Source: Chitinophagaceae bacterium (GTDB lineage: Bacteria; Bacteroidota; Bacteroidia; Chitinophagales; Chitinophagaceae). From it: 41,488 nucleotides of DNA. A model generated the notes under the pieces. That model did no database searches. It was not told the DNA's origin and saw only the letters and a program-made list of their open reading frames with translations. The stretch is from positions 1 through 41,488 of the forward strand of contig JAGKWS010000022.1 in assembly GCA_021151685.1 (NCBI GenBank), read 5' to 3'. Positions 7,720 to 16,097 of this stretch are shown here, piece after piece; the stretch's first letter is position 1, and each line of letters opens with the position of its first letter. A program made the translations under genes and the position numbers.

Positions 7720-8173
7720 TGTTTGTTATACTGGCATTCAGAATGCGAACGGAATCGATGTTGTGCGTGGTGTTTGTAGCAGATTGCAAATTGAAATAGT
7801 AGGTGTAACCACAGGCATTTGATAAAAAAGTCAGTACCCTTTCGTAATGAAGCGTAAGGGTATCTATAGGGGTACCGGTTGCGGTATCTGGTGCAAAAAG
7901 CCATACCGAAGAGTCGGCCACGGGCGAGAGTGTAAGCGCATACGAAGAACGCCCAGCGTAGCCATACCCCCTGGTACCGGTTTCGGTAACAGCCCCCCAT
8001 AGGGATGTTTGCAAAACGGTATCTGTAGTAAGGCTGCTATTTACCCACTTCACGGTTTTCACCTTCATGGTTACCGTTTTGGGGGTAAGGCATGGCAATC
8101 TTTCCTGCGTGCAGGAGGTACCCACTACCACAAGCAGGCACAAAGCACAGAAGGCACCCAAAATTTTAGTCAT
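7673..8173 (-). CDS. Lipoprotein resembling DUF6452
   Basis: A 166-residue lipoprotein: signal peptide with lipobox Val-Gly-Thr-Ser-Cys, so Cys21 is the probable acylated residue. Beta-rich body with a conserved-looking LTLHYERVLTFLSNACGYTYYF segment, followed by a C-terminal part ending in HLQIYVHPNP. It resembles DUF6452, a Bacteroidota family often encoded beside DUF6048 proteins, as here. Its start overlaps the preceding coiled-coil gene by eight bases and its end overlaps the next gene by 47 bases. A joint envelope function with the downstream barrel-like protein is an inference from this tight coupling. Confidence 0.75.
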   Translation of the reverse strand: MTKILGAFCALCLLVVVGTSCTQERLPCLTPKTVTMKVKTVKWVNSSLTTDTVLQTSLWGAVTETGTRGYGYAGRSSYALTLSPVADSSVWLFAPDTATGTPIDTLTLHYERVLTFLSNACGYTYYFNLQSATNTTHNIDSVRILNASITNNASTNHLQIYVHPNP

Positions 8174-8441
8174 TCAGCGTATTCAGTATTCGGTCTATGT
8201 CTGCTATCAGTGTATCCAGTTGGTGGCGCATCTCAGCTTTTTCGCTATCGTCGGTAACGGTGCCGTTCAGGTTCACACTCACCATTCTGTCTTCCAGCGA
8301 TGCAATGTGAGCCACCATTTGTTTCTCTTTGCTACTTAGTGCCTCAATAGTAGCTTTCAGCTTCTTGTTCTCAGCTTCCAGCGTGGCATACCGTTTCAGC
8401 AACTGGTTTACCTTGTCATTCAGTTCGTTCAGCACTTCCAT
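8166..8441 (-). CDS. Small coiled-coil protein (ZapB-like)
   Basis: A 91-residue, highly charged protein predicted to be almost entirely alpha-helical coiled coil: heptad-like Leu/Ile spacing runs from LNELNDKVNQLLKRYATLEAENKKL through SLEDRM, with a second helix MRHQLDTLIADIDRILNTLND. Similar small coiled-coil proteins follow pheT in many Bacteroidota and often precede zapA. No zapA is present here; the exported-protein genes follow instead. The start codon overlaps the pheT stop by one base (TAATG), so translation is coupled to pheT. A role in division-ring organisation is possible by analogy with ZapB only. Confidence 0.8.
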   Translation of the reverse strand: MEVLNELNDKVNQLLKRYATLEAENKKLKATIEALSSKEKQMVAHIASLEDRMVSVNLNGTVTDDSEKAEMRHQLDTLIADIDRILNTLND

Positions 8442-10864
8442 TATTCGCGTATTGTGGCGTTCAGTTTAGCAATATAGGCTTCTGTAAGTCGCTTCATCAG
8501 TACATTGGTTTCTTCATCGGTGAGTGTTCTGTCTCCGGGCTGGAAGGTGAAATTGAGTGCCCACGATTTTTTGCCGGCACCCAGTTTGTCGCTTTCAAAA
8601 ACATCGAACAACCCCCATGTTTGCAACTCAGCTATTTTCAACTTAGTTGTCACTTCTTCTACCTGCTGAAAAGACACTTGTTTGTCAAGAATGAGGGCAA
8701 GATCTCTTTGTACAGACGGGAAACGAGGCACTGCTGTAAACTGTGTTTTCACCTGTTTACCTGCTTCTATCCACCTATCCCAATCGACAGAGGCAAAGAA
8801 CACATCTTGTTTGATGCCGAAGGCCGTACATTTTTCTTTACTTACCTTGCCGGCACGGCATAGTTCTTCGTTTTTCCATTTCCACACTATATCCTCGCCA
8901 TCGGTAGTGGTGGCAATGCCACGTATACCATCCCAGTCTCTGAGGTTATTAAGAATTCCCTTGAGGTGGTATATACTGCAAGCGCCAGCGGGTTCTTTCC
9001 AGTGTGATTGCCGTGCGTTTCCGGTCATCCATATGGCAAGGCGACGTTGTTGCCTGTATTGCCCATCGGCTGTGGTATGGTATACATTGCCAAACTCGTA
9101 CAGCGCAAGGTCGGAATTCTTACGGTTGCAGTTGTAGGCTACTACTTCCAGTCCGCTTTCCAGCATAGAAGGCCGCATACAGTCCAGCTCGCTGGTAAGG
9201 CTATTTATCATCTTTACCAGCGTTTCATTGGCCGGGTAGTATTTGCTGTTGACAATAGAGTTGGTAATTATTTCCTGCAAGCCCATGCCACACAGCAAGC
9301 CGGAAAGGCGTTCCTGCCTTTTTCGGTCGTTTGGCATTGGTTTGGAGAGGGTAATGTTGAGCCGGTCGGGTATCTGCACATTGTCGAGCCCATCTATACG
9401 CAGTATTTCTTCGGCAATGTCGGCAGGCTGGCTCACATCGGCCTTGTTGGTAGGTACTGTAAGTTGCAGTTCGTCCTCATTCAGCACGGTGATTCCAAAA
9501 CCCAATGCTTCCAGTATATTCAGAATGGCGGTTTTGCTGTAGTTTTTGCCATTCAGCTTTCTGATGAAACTGCACCGTACCAACACCACTTTTTCTTGCA
9601 GGGGTTGTGCATATACGTCATTAACAGTGTGTAATGTGCCTTCAGCCACCTCGTGTATCAGTTGGGCTGCGCGCAAGAGTGCGGGTATAACATTGTTGAT
9701 GTCGGCACCTTTTTCGAAATGGGTAGCGGCATCGGTACGCAAACCATGGTGCAAAGAGCTACGACGAATACCACCGGGTGCAAACCATGCGCTTTCTAAA
9801 AATATGTTTACAGTACTGTTGGTAATACCGCTATCAAGACCACCAAACACACCACCCATAGCTACCGGCCCTTTGGCATCACAAATCATGAGGTCTGTAG
9901 CCAGCAACGTGCGTTCTTTACCATCGAGCCCCATGAATGGAGTGCCTTCTGGCATTTGGCGCACCACTATCTGGCGGCCACGTAGCTTATCGGCATCGAA
10001 TGCATGCAATGGTTGCCCATATTCGTGCAGAACATAGTTGGTAATGTCTACTATATTGTTGATGCTCCTGACACCAATGGTAGCCAAACTACGCTTGAGC
10101 CAATCGGGAGAATCTGCAACGGTGATGCCTTCTATGAGCATTCCTGTGTATCGGGGGCAAGCATCGGCAGCTTCTATGCTTATAGCAATGCAGTTGGTAG
10201 CATTGGTAGCCACAAGCGCACCAGTAGCTACACCAATAGGCAATACCAGACGGGGTTGTGCCCCACGGTGGTGTGCGTACCATGCACACACATCTTTTGC
10301 TACACCCATGTGGCTATTGGCATCGGACCTGTTGGGGGTAAGACCTATGTGTATGGCATAATCTTTCTCTGGCATATTGAAATAGGTACGGGCAGGTATA
10401 CCTACTTCGGTATCGGGTGGCAATATCATGATGCCAACATGGCTGTTGCCAAGGCCTATTTCATCTTCAGCACATATCATGCCTGCGCTTTCCACACCAC
10501 GTATCTTGGTCTTCTTTATATGAATAGAGTCACCACTGGTAGGATATACGGTAGTACCGGGTACTGCTACAATTACTTTTTGGCCGGCGGCTACATTGGG
10601 GGCACCGCAAACTATATTCAGCACGCCTGTGTGGCCGGTGTCTACGGTAGTGATGCTTAGTTTATCGGCATTGGGGTGTTGCTCGCAAGTAAGCACCTCT
10701 CCGGTCACCAGACCTTCCAAACCACCTTTTACTGCTTCTACAGGTTCTATAGCTTCTACCTCGAGGCCTACGGCTGTCAGAATATTTCCCAGTTCTTCCG
10801 GGCTCAACTCCTTTCCTGCACCGGCAGGCAGGTAGTTTTGCAGCCATTTATATGAAATAACCAT
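8441..10864 (-). CDS. pheT: Phenylalanine--tRNA ligase beta subunit
   Basis: PheT is the large subunit of the alpha2-beta2 enzyme that charges tRNA-Phe. From the ATG at 10864 it is 807 residues, and the N-terminus VISYKWLQNYLP is the family start; the longer open frame to 10909 lacks similarity. Order of domains: N-terminal segment, OB-fold tRNA-binding domain (HPNADKL at about residue 63), B3/B4 editing region (HAFDADKL, then MGGVFGG), B5 domain (about 410-490), the catalytic-like core with FGNVYHTT, and the C-terminal ferredoxin-fold anticodon-binding domain (RFPSVQRDLALILD to the end). pheS is not in the window. It heads a four-gene overlapping unit. Confidence 0.96.
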   Translation of the reverse strand: MVISYKWLQNYLPAGAGKELSPEELGNILTAVGLEVEAIEPVEAVKGGLEGLVTGEVLTCEQHPNADKLSITTVDTGHTGVLNIVCGAPNVAAGQKVIVAVPGTTVYPTSGDSIHIKKTKIRGVESAGMICAEDEIGLGNSHVGIMILPPDTEVGIPARTYFNMPEKDYAIHIGLTPNRSDANSHMGVAKDVCAWYAHHRGAQPRLVLPIGVATGALVATNATNCIAISIEAADACPRYTGMLIEGITVADSPDWLKRSLATIGVRSINNIVDITNYVLHEYGQPLHAFDADKLRGRQIVVRQMPEGTPFMGLDGKERTLLATDLMICDAKGPVAMGGVFGGLDSGITNSTVNIFLESAWFAPGGIRRSSLHHGLRTDAATHFEKGADINNVIPALLRAAQLIHEVAEGTLHTVNDVYAQPLQEKVVLVRCSFIRKLNGKNYSKTAILNILEALGFGITVLNEDELQLTVPTNKADVSQPADIAEEILRIDGLDNVQIPDRLNITLSKPMPNDRKRQERLSGLLCGMGLQEIITNSIVNSKYYPANETLVKMINSLTSELDCMRPSMLESGLEVVAYNCNRKNSDLALYEFGNVYHTTADGQYRQQRRLAIWMTGNARQSHWKEPAGACSIYHLKGILNNLRDWDGIRGIATTTDGEDIVWKWKNEELCRAGKVSKEKCTAFGIKQDVFFASVDWDRWIEAGKQVKTQFTAVPRFPSVQRDLALILDKQVSFQQVEEVTTKLKIAELQTWGLFDVFESDKLGAGKKSWALNFTFQPGDRTLTDEETNVLMKRLTEAYIAKLNATIRE

Positions 10865-10885
10865 TCTTTCTAAGGTTCTTTTTGG

Positions 10886-10893
10886 CAAAGATA
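10886..10893 (-). promoter_or_regulatory. Candidate -7 box of pheT
   Basis: TATCTTTG on the minus strand (followed by CC) matches TAnnTTTG exactly and lies 21 bases upstream of the pheT ATG. No TTG at the usual -33 distance. Confidence 0.45.
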
Positions 10894-11031
10894 ACCTACA
10901 GAATACCAAAAACTATGGTAATGAAAAAACGCTTAAGAAATTCATTTATCCACATGGAAATGTGAAATATATGTGCAAATTATGTTATTAATAAGGAATA
11001 TTTGTGGAATAACCCGATAATTGAGGAACTT

Positions 11032-11039
11032 TACGTTTG
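11032..11039 (+). promoter_or_regulatory. Candidate -7 box for dnaB
   Basis: TACGTTTG, followed by C, matches TAnnTTTG exactly. It would give a long leader of about 205 bases before the dnaB ATG. No well-placed -33 TTG. Confidence 0.35.
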
Positions 11040-11253
11040 CAAAAGGTGCATAAGGTGTTTGTGTTGTGCGTATAATTTTCCCTCACTTGTTTGTTTGCCG
11101 TTCCCGATTTGCCAGTTACATTCGTGTCTGTACGGACCGGTGTATGGGCATGCTTTTGTGGGCAGCAGGAAGGCAAAACAGGGCAATAGAAACGTAAAAC
11201 GATAACACCACCACACCTATTTGAATCATGGTATCAGCATTATATTATTAAGA

Positions 11254-12993
11254 ATGGCATTAAACATAAAAAAGGATTTTGGCGGTAGCCGGTCTCAGAG
11301 CAAAAAGTCTGACATTTCTTCATTGGTATATGGCAAGGTGCCCCCGCAAGCACCCGAGCTGGAAGAAGCAGTGCTGGGTGCTGCTATGCTGGAAAAAGAC
11401 ACATTTGCCCAAATACTGGAAGTAATACAATCGGAAGATTGTTTTTATGTAGACGCACACCAGCGTATATATGCTGCCATGCGCCGCCTGTTTGACAAAG
11501 GCACCCCTGTAGACTTGCTGACCATAACGGAGGAACTGCGTAAAAGCAGCGAACTGGAGCTGGTAGGAGGCCCTTATTACCTAACCAGGCTTACAATGAG
11601 TGTACTTTCGAGCGCGCACGTAGAAGCGCACGCAAGGTTGGTCATGGAAAAGTTCATTCAACGCGAATTGATACGCATCAGCAGCTCGGTGATAGCCGAT
11701 GCCTACGAAGATAGTACAGACGTTTTTGACCTGCTGGACAAGGCTGAAACAGGCCTTTATGACATAACGGACAAACACCTTCGTAAAAACTTCAAAAGCC
11801 TGCAAGAAGTACTGGTACGTACACTGAGCGAGATTGATGAAACCCGTAAAAAAACTGAAGATGTGACGGGTGTGCCCTCACGTTTTGCGCCGCTGGACGC
11901 TATAACCGGTGGCTGGCAAAAAACCGACCTTATTATTCTTGCAGCAAGGCCGGCGGTGGGTAAGACGGCCTTTACACTGAATCTTGCTATGAATGCGGCG
12001 ATGAACCCCGGCAAGGCATTTCCGGTGGCACTGTTTTCGCTGGAAATGGGTGCAGGGCAGATTGTAAAAAGGATGCTGAGCTGCGTGGCAGAGGTGAGCA
12101 TGGAGGCAATAACCAAGGGTAAAATGGCCGAGCATGAATTTATACAGCTATCGCAGCGAATGACCAAGCTGGCACAGGCCAAAATATTTATAGACGACCA
12201 GGCTGCACTGAACATATTTGAGCTGCGTGCCAAAGCACGCAGGCTGAAACAGAAGCATGATATACAGATGATACTGATAGACTACCTGCAATTGATGCAA
12301 GCCAGTGTAGAGAAAGGCGGCAACAGGGAGCAGGAAATTAGTAAAATATCGCGCGACTTGAAGGCATTGGCAAAAGAACTGGAGGTGCCCATCATTGCGC
12401 TGTCTCAGTTGAACCGGTCGGTAGAAACGCGTAAGGAATCGAAAGTACCTCAGTTGAGTGACCTTCGCGAATCTGGAGCGATAGAACAGGATGCGGACAT
12501 GGTAATGTTTCTGTACCGTCCGGAATACTACGGCACCACCAGCAACGAAATGGGCGAAACCGTGGAAGGAGAAACACACATACACATAGCCAAACACCGT
12601 AACGGTAGTACCGGACAAGTAAAGGTGCGGTTTATAAAGGAGTACCAGAAGTTTGTGGACATGGAAGACGACAACTTTGACTCGTTTCGTGGCAGGCCCG
12701 GCGGCGACAATGCCGGCAGCCCACCGCCTCATGGCGGTGGCGGTGGTGGCATGGGCACACCACCAGGGGGCTTCGGTGGCCGGCCGGGTGGTGGCGACAA
12801 CCCATCGGCAGGCATCAGGAGAGATACCAGCGAATTTGGCGGTTCAAAATTGTTTATACAAGACAATGCCAGCGGATTTCAGACGATGCAGTCTAAGGCC
12901 AACAATATGAACTGGGATGATGACGACCTGCCACCGGGTGCCAGCAAACCCAAGTTGCCACCGGGTGGGTATGACGATGATGTACCTTTCTAA
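11254..12993 (+). CDS. dnaB: Replicative DNA helicase DnaB
   Basis: DnaB is the hexameric ring helicase that unwinds DNA at the replication fork. From the ATG at 11254 it has 579 residues; a TTG 33 bases upstream in frame is less likely. The N-terminal domain (about 30-130) begins PPQAPELEEAVLGAAML. The RecA-like domain carries Walker A ARPAVGKT near residue 235, Walker B LIDYLQLM, SQLNRSVE and the arginine-finger region DLRESGAIEQDADMVMFLYR. Residues from about 470 on are an unusual Gly/Pro/Asp-rich tail with runs of Gly and an acidic end, like the tail of single-stranded DNA-binding protein. A terminator follows, convergent with rlmH. Confidence 0.96.
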   Translation: MALNIKKDFGGSRSQSKKSDISSLVYGKVPPQAPELEEAVLGAAMLEKDTFAQILEVIQSEDCFYVDAHQRIYAAMRRLFDKGTPVDLLTITEELRKSSELELVGGPYYLTRLTMSVLSSAHVEAHARLVMEKFIQRELIRISSSVIADAYEDSTDVFDLLDKAETGLYDITDKHLRKNFKSLQEVLVRTLSEIDETRKKTEDVTGVPSRFAPLDAITGGWQKTDLIILAARPAVGKTAFTLNLAMNAAMNPGKAFPVALFSLEMGAGQIVKRMLSCVAEVSMEAITKGKMAEHEFIQLSQRMTKLAQAKIFIDDQAALNIFELRAKARRLKQKHDIQMILIDYLQLMQASVEKGGNREQEISKISRDLKALAKELEVPIIALSQLNRSVETRKESKVPQLSDLRESGAIEQDADMVMFLYRPEYYGTTSNEMGETVEGETHIHIAKHRNGSTGQVKVRFIKEYQKFVDMEDDNFDSFRGRPGGDNAGSPPPHGGGGGGMGTPPGGFGGRPGGGDNPSAGIRRDTSEFGGSKLFIQDNASGFQTMQSKANNMNWDDDDLPPGASKPKLPPGGYDDDVPF

Positions 12994-13008
12994 CCTTGAT
13001 AAATGCAT

Positions 13009-13035
13009 AACAGGCGGCTACGGTCGCCTGTTTTT
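13009..13035 (+). terminator. Intrinsic terminator of dnaB
   Basis: AACAGGCG (13009-13016) pairs with CGCCTGTT (13025-13032) around an eight-base loop, followed by TTT. It begins 15 bases after the dnaB stop and touches the rlmH stop codon. Confidence 0.8.
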
Positions 13036-13507
13036 ATTCGTGGTGGTATTGGCTATTGTTGAGGATGCTAAAAGAGCGGTACAACTGCTCGGCCACTATG
13101 AGGCGCACTAACTGGTGTGGGAATACTAATGGAGACAACGACCATACTTGTTTTGCTTTGGCCTTTACCCCATCTGTAACGCCCCATGCGCCCCCTATAA
13201 GCAATACGAGCGTCTTCGCCCCCATATTCATCATTTGCTGCAATTGCACTGACCATTGTACGGAATTGTGCATCTTGCCACGCTCATCGAGCACTACAAG
13301 ATAGTGGTGTGATTGTAAGCGTTTCAGAATCATTTCTTCTTCTTGCCGGCGGGCGGTTGTGGCATCGGCAGTGGCCAGTTTTTTGGGCAGTGACAGCACT
13401 ACGAGCTCTACACTGCACCAGGGGGCTGTTTTCTTGAAATAGAGCCGCATCCCCTCTTCTATGTATGCTTCGTTTTCTTTGCCAGGAGACCAAATCTCTA
13501 TGTTCAT
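13034..13507 (-). CDS. rlmH: 23S rRNA pseudouridine(1915) N3-methyltransferase RlmH
   Basis: RlmH, a SPOUT methyltransferase, methylates pseudouridine 1915 in helix 69 of 23S rRNA using S-adenosylmethionine. From the ATG at 13507 it has 157 residues, the standard size; the first residues NIEIWSPGKENEAYIEEG match the family, whereas the seven extra residues of the longer frame do not. The knot region has VVLDERGK, LLIGGAWGV and the C-terminal FPHQLVRLIVAEQLYRSFSI with YHHE at the end, all diagnostic. It is convergent with dnaB, with which it shares a terminator region, and has a -7 box 18 bases before its ATG. Confidence 0.95.
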   Translation of the reverse strand: MNIEIWSPGKENEAYIEEGMRLYFKKTAPWCSVELVVLSLPKKLATADATTARRQEEEMILKRLQSHHYLVVLDERGKMHNSVQWSVQLQQMMNMGAKTLVLLIGGAWGVTDGVKAKAKQVWSLSPLVFPHQLVRLIVAEQLYRSFSILNNSQYHHE

Positions 13508-13525
13508 GTTATTGCAGTTGGGTGG

Positions 13526-13533
13526 CAAAGATA
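13526..13533 (-). promoter_or_regulatory. Candidate -7 box of rlmH
   Basis: TATCTTTG followed by CC on the minus strand, 18 bases upstream of the rlmH ATG. A TTG (13552-13550) lies 16 bases further upstream, slightly closer than the usual spacing. Confidence 0.45.
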
Positions 13534-13560
13534 ATTTTCAGATTTTTTTCAAAAAACATT

Positions 13561-13590
13561 TTGTCAATCCAAAACAGCTCCCTATCTTTG
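13561..13590 (+). promoter_or_regulatory. Promoter of tRNA-Arg
   Basis: TTG at 13561-13563, a 19-base spacer and TATCTTTG at 13583-13590 match the Bacteroidota promoter consensus perfectly, 19 bases before the mature tRNA 5' end. Confidence 0.7.
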
Positions 13591-13609
13591 CAATCTCAAA
13601 ACGGTACAA

Positions 13610-13683
13610 GGCCTTGTAGCTCAACTGAATAGAGCATCTCACTACGGATGAGAAGGTTTCAGGTTTGAATCCTGACAAGGTCA
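13610..13683 (+). tRNA. tRNA-Arg (anticodon ACG)
   Basis: A complete 74-base cloverleaf. The acceptor stem GGCCTTG pairs with CAAGGTC with one G-U pair. The D stem is GCTC/GAGC. The anticodon stem is TCTCA/TGAGA with loop CTACGGA, giving anticodon ACG, which reads CGU and, as inosine, CGC and CGA. The T stem is TCAGG/CCTGA with loop TTTGAAT. The discriminator is A, and CCA is not encoded. It has a consensus promoter and a strong terminator, so it is transcribed alone. Confidence 0.95.
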
Positions 13684-13693
13684 CTTGGAGAAA

Positions 13694-13723
13694 TAGCCCC
13701 GGCAAAACCGGGGTTATTTTTTT
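13694..13723 (+). terminator. Intrinsic terminator of tRNA-Arg
   Basis: TAGCCCCGG pairs with CCGGGGTTA around loop CAAAA, followed by seven T. It starts ten bases after the tRNA. Confidence 0.88.
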
Positions 13724-13749
13724 GTCTGAAAACGAACGTTTTGCATCAG

Positions 13750-13804
13750 AATACGGCATAGCAAAGCCTCTTCGCCACAAAGCACACAAAACATAACACA
13801 AAGA
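13750..13804. repeat. Intergenic dispersed repeat (AATACGGCATAG / CACAAAG type)
   Basis: Begins AATACGGCATAG (13750-13761) and continues with a pyrimidine stretch and several CACAAAG/CACAAAA words. The first 31 bases match 37939-37969 at about 25 positions by eye. It sits between a tRNA terminator and a convergent kinase gene. Confidence 0.55.
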
Positions 13805-13943
13805 AAAACAAATACTTATGGCTAAAATTGGGGCTATGAAGCTCATGTACTGCATGCATATACATTATGCTCATTGGGCATAACAAACAACGGCATGTGC
13901 CACAGTACACATTGCGGCCTATATGCATTACAAAAAAGAGCGA

Positions 13944-15935
13944 TCAAGCCGTCTTCATGGTGAATGAGAAAGTGGTACCATTGCCGGGCTCGGAGGAGAC
14001 CAAAATTTTGCCACCGTTTTGCTGCACATATTCTTTACAGAGCATAAGGCCGATACTGGTACCTTTTTCGTTGGCTGTGCCGCGGGTACTGGAGCCGAAT
14101 GTTTCGAAAATGGTGGCGATACGCTCTTGTGAGATGCCTACCCCATTGTCTTGCACAAAGAAGGTAACAAAACCGGGTTCTTGTTCCACAATAGCCCCTA
14201 TGTGGATATGGCCACCTATACGGGTGAATTTGACGGCATTGGAAAGCAAGTTGCGCACCACAAAGTCGAAATGGACAGGATCGGCCATGATGCGGGTATT
14301 TTCGGGTACATTTGACGCAATAGATATCTTTTTTTGAGAGGCTGTGATGTGTATGAGCGACAAATTGTTGCTGATGGTATTGTGAACATCGAACAACTGC
14401 TGATTGAGTGACACCCCTTTGAGTTGTGCCTGCCCCCAAAAGAGTAATTTATCGAGGGTTTCGGTGGCGGCACGTGTGTGTGTAATGAGGCTGGTCATGA
14501 GATACTTTTGCTCTTCGGGGTTGGTATCATCGTCATCGAGTATCTGCAACATGGCAGGAACATTGCTGATGGGCCCACGCAAATCGTGACCAATGATGGA
14601 GAAGAGTTTATCCTTCATATTATTGGATCGTTCCAATTCGGCCTCACGCTTTTTCAACTTGTTGTGAAGGCGCAATACACGCCTGTATTGCAGCAGCACT
14701 ATAAAGAACATGGCTGCGAGTAGGGCCGCCACGGCAATAATGATATTGCGCACCTTTTTTGCAGCAATATTTTTTTCTTTGGCAAGCTGTAGCTGTGCAT
14801 TGGTATTTTCGAGCTCGTGTACCGACTGCAGATTCATTACTACCTTGGCTTGCTCTACATTCCGCAGGCTATCTTCGAGTAGGCGCAGCCTTTTGAGCAT
14901 AGATAGCGCATCCTTGTAGTTGCCCTGTTTTTCATAGGCATCTACCATTTCTTCGCGCAAGTCCAATTCGAGAGAAGGCATGTGGAGTGGCCTCATGCGT
15001 TGCAAGGCATCGTTAAGGGTTTCCAAAGCCTTTTGAGGGTCTTTTTTGCTGATGATAGATGCCCGTGTAATAATAACCCGTGCATATTCATCGGTCATGT
15101 TTTGCTTGTTGGTAAGTTCCAGTGCTTCATCAATGTAATGGAGAGCCATTTTGTCGTTGCCGGTACGCTGGTACACTATTCCCAAATTGTTGAGCGTCAT
15201 GACCCTGATGCCTGCCTGGCGGGGTGTGGCACTTCCTTCCAGTGCGGCATTGAAATGCGTTAATGCTTTTTCCATATTGCCCATGCGGCCATATATGATG
15301 CCAATGTTGTTGTTGAGCACTGCCATGTCGGCCCCTTTTATGTCTGGCTTCAGGGTGGCAAGGGCCAGTGCTTTGTTGTAATAGTCCAGTGCTTTATCAA
15401 GCAGTTCGGCACGTTCGTTAACAATACCAAGGCGCATATTGGTGGTGGCAATGCCATCGGTATCGTTCAACTGTTGGTACAGGCGCATTGCCGTAATGAA
15501 ATGTGTGGTAGCATCGGCCAGTTTTTCTTGTTTGCCATCTAACACGCCCAGCGAGCTGTGTATGGATGCAATACCCGGTTTGTGTTGGATACGTTCAAAA
15601 ACGGCGAGTGCCTCTTTTTGCCGTGTACGGGCCATGTCCATCCGGCCCTGACTCATATCGAACAAGCCCATAAGCGATGTCATGGAGGCACTTCCCAATT
15701 CGCTGTGATTCTGGTTGAAATATTGCTGACCTTCTCTTATGTAGAAAAGTGCAGAGTCGGGATGAATATATTGATAATAGAAATAAAGGGCCTGAAAGGC
15801 TTGCACTTTCTTTTCGGGGGTGGTGGCTTCGGATAGTGCTTGTTGGAGCCGTGCGCTACTGCTTTGCGCCCATAGGGTGCCGGCTTGTAAGTACCACAGA
15901 AAAGAAAAAGCCAGCAATGTCTTCAATGCTCGCAT
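13944..15935 (-). CDS. TPR-containing sensor histidine kinase
   Basis: A 663-residue membrane sensor kinase. Residues 1-23 are a signal peptide ending WAQ. Residues 30-350 are tetratricopeptide repeats (for example GIASIHSSLGVLDGKQEKL and AVLNNNIGIIYGRMGNMEKAL), placed in the periplasm. A coiled coil (360-395) leads to one membrane helix (396-417). The dimerisation domain has the phospho-acceptor His450 in SIIGHDLRGPI. The ATPase domain has N box RNLLSNAVKFT, G1 DNGVGIS and G2 GTSIGLMLCKEYV. No response regulator is adjacent, so the partner is unknown. A 7-bp inverted repeat at 15948-15966 lies just upstream of the start. Confidence 0.93.
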   Translation of the reverse strand: MRALKTLLAFSFLWYLQAGTLWAQSSSARLQQALSEATTPEKKVQAFQALYFYYQYIHPDSALFYIREGQQYFNQNHSELGSASMTSLMGLFDMSQGRMDMARTRQKEALAVFERIQHKPGIASIHSSLGVLDGKQEKLADATTHFITAMRLYQQLNDTDGIATTNMRLGIVNERAELLDKALDYYNKALALATLKPDIKGADMAVLNNNIGIIYGRMGNMEKALTHFNAALEGSATPRQAGIRVMTLNNLGIVYQRTGNDKMALHYIDEALELTNKQNMTDEYARVIITRASIISKKDPQKALETLNDALQRMRPLHMPSLELDLREEMVDAYEKQGNYKDALSMLKRLRLLEDSLRNVEQAKVVMNLQSVHELENTNAQLQLAKEKNIAAKKVRNIIIAVAALLAAMFFIVLLQYRRVLRLHNKLKKREAELERSNNMKDKLFSIIGHDLRGPISNVPAMLQILDDDDTNPEEQKYLMTSLITHTRAATETLDKLLFWGQAQLKGVSLNQQLFDVHNTISNNLSLIHITASQKKISIASNVPENTRIMADPVHFDFVVRNLLSNAVKFTRIGGHIHIGAIVEQEPGFVTFFVQDNGVGISQERIATIFETFGSSTRGTANEKGTSIGLMLCKEYVQQNGGKILVSSEPGNGTTFSFTMKTA

Positions 15936-15947
15936 GGGTATCTGTTG

Positions 15948-15966
15948 ATTAGATAAACAATCTAAT
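15948..15966. promoter_or_regulatory. Inverted repeat upstream of the histidine kinase gene
   Basis: ATTAGAT (15948-15954) and ATCTAAT (15960-15966) are perfect inverted arms with a five-base spacer, 12 bases upstream of the kinase ATG. The size suits a dimeric regulator site. Confidence 0.35.
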
Positions 15967-16097
15967 GAATTGTGGGATGCAATGTAACGATTTCCTTTCA
16001 GAGCACAGATACCATAACGATATATAAATTATTGAATATTAAATAACAGGAGGAGATTTCTCTATTACCTTTCTTGAATATGTTGTACAATTTACAT

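Larger units (their letters stand above)
10865..11253. other. Divergent intergenic region between pheT and dnaB
   Basis: About 390 bases. It contains the pheT -7 box at 10886-10893 and a dnaB-side -7 box at 11032-11039. The remainder, including the roughly 210-base leader before dnaB, shows no convincing protein or structured RNA. Small open frames here lack any recognisable similarity. Confidence 0.55.

Noticed and set aside
9008..9634. 208-residue plus-strand frame inside pheT
   Set aside because: Antisense to a full-length pheT with all domains; composition is that of a reverse-frame shadow.
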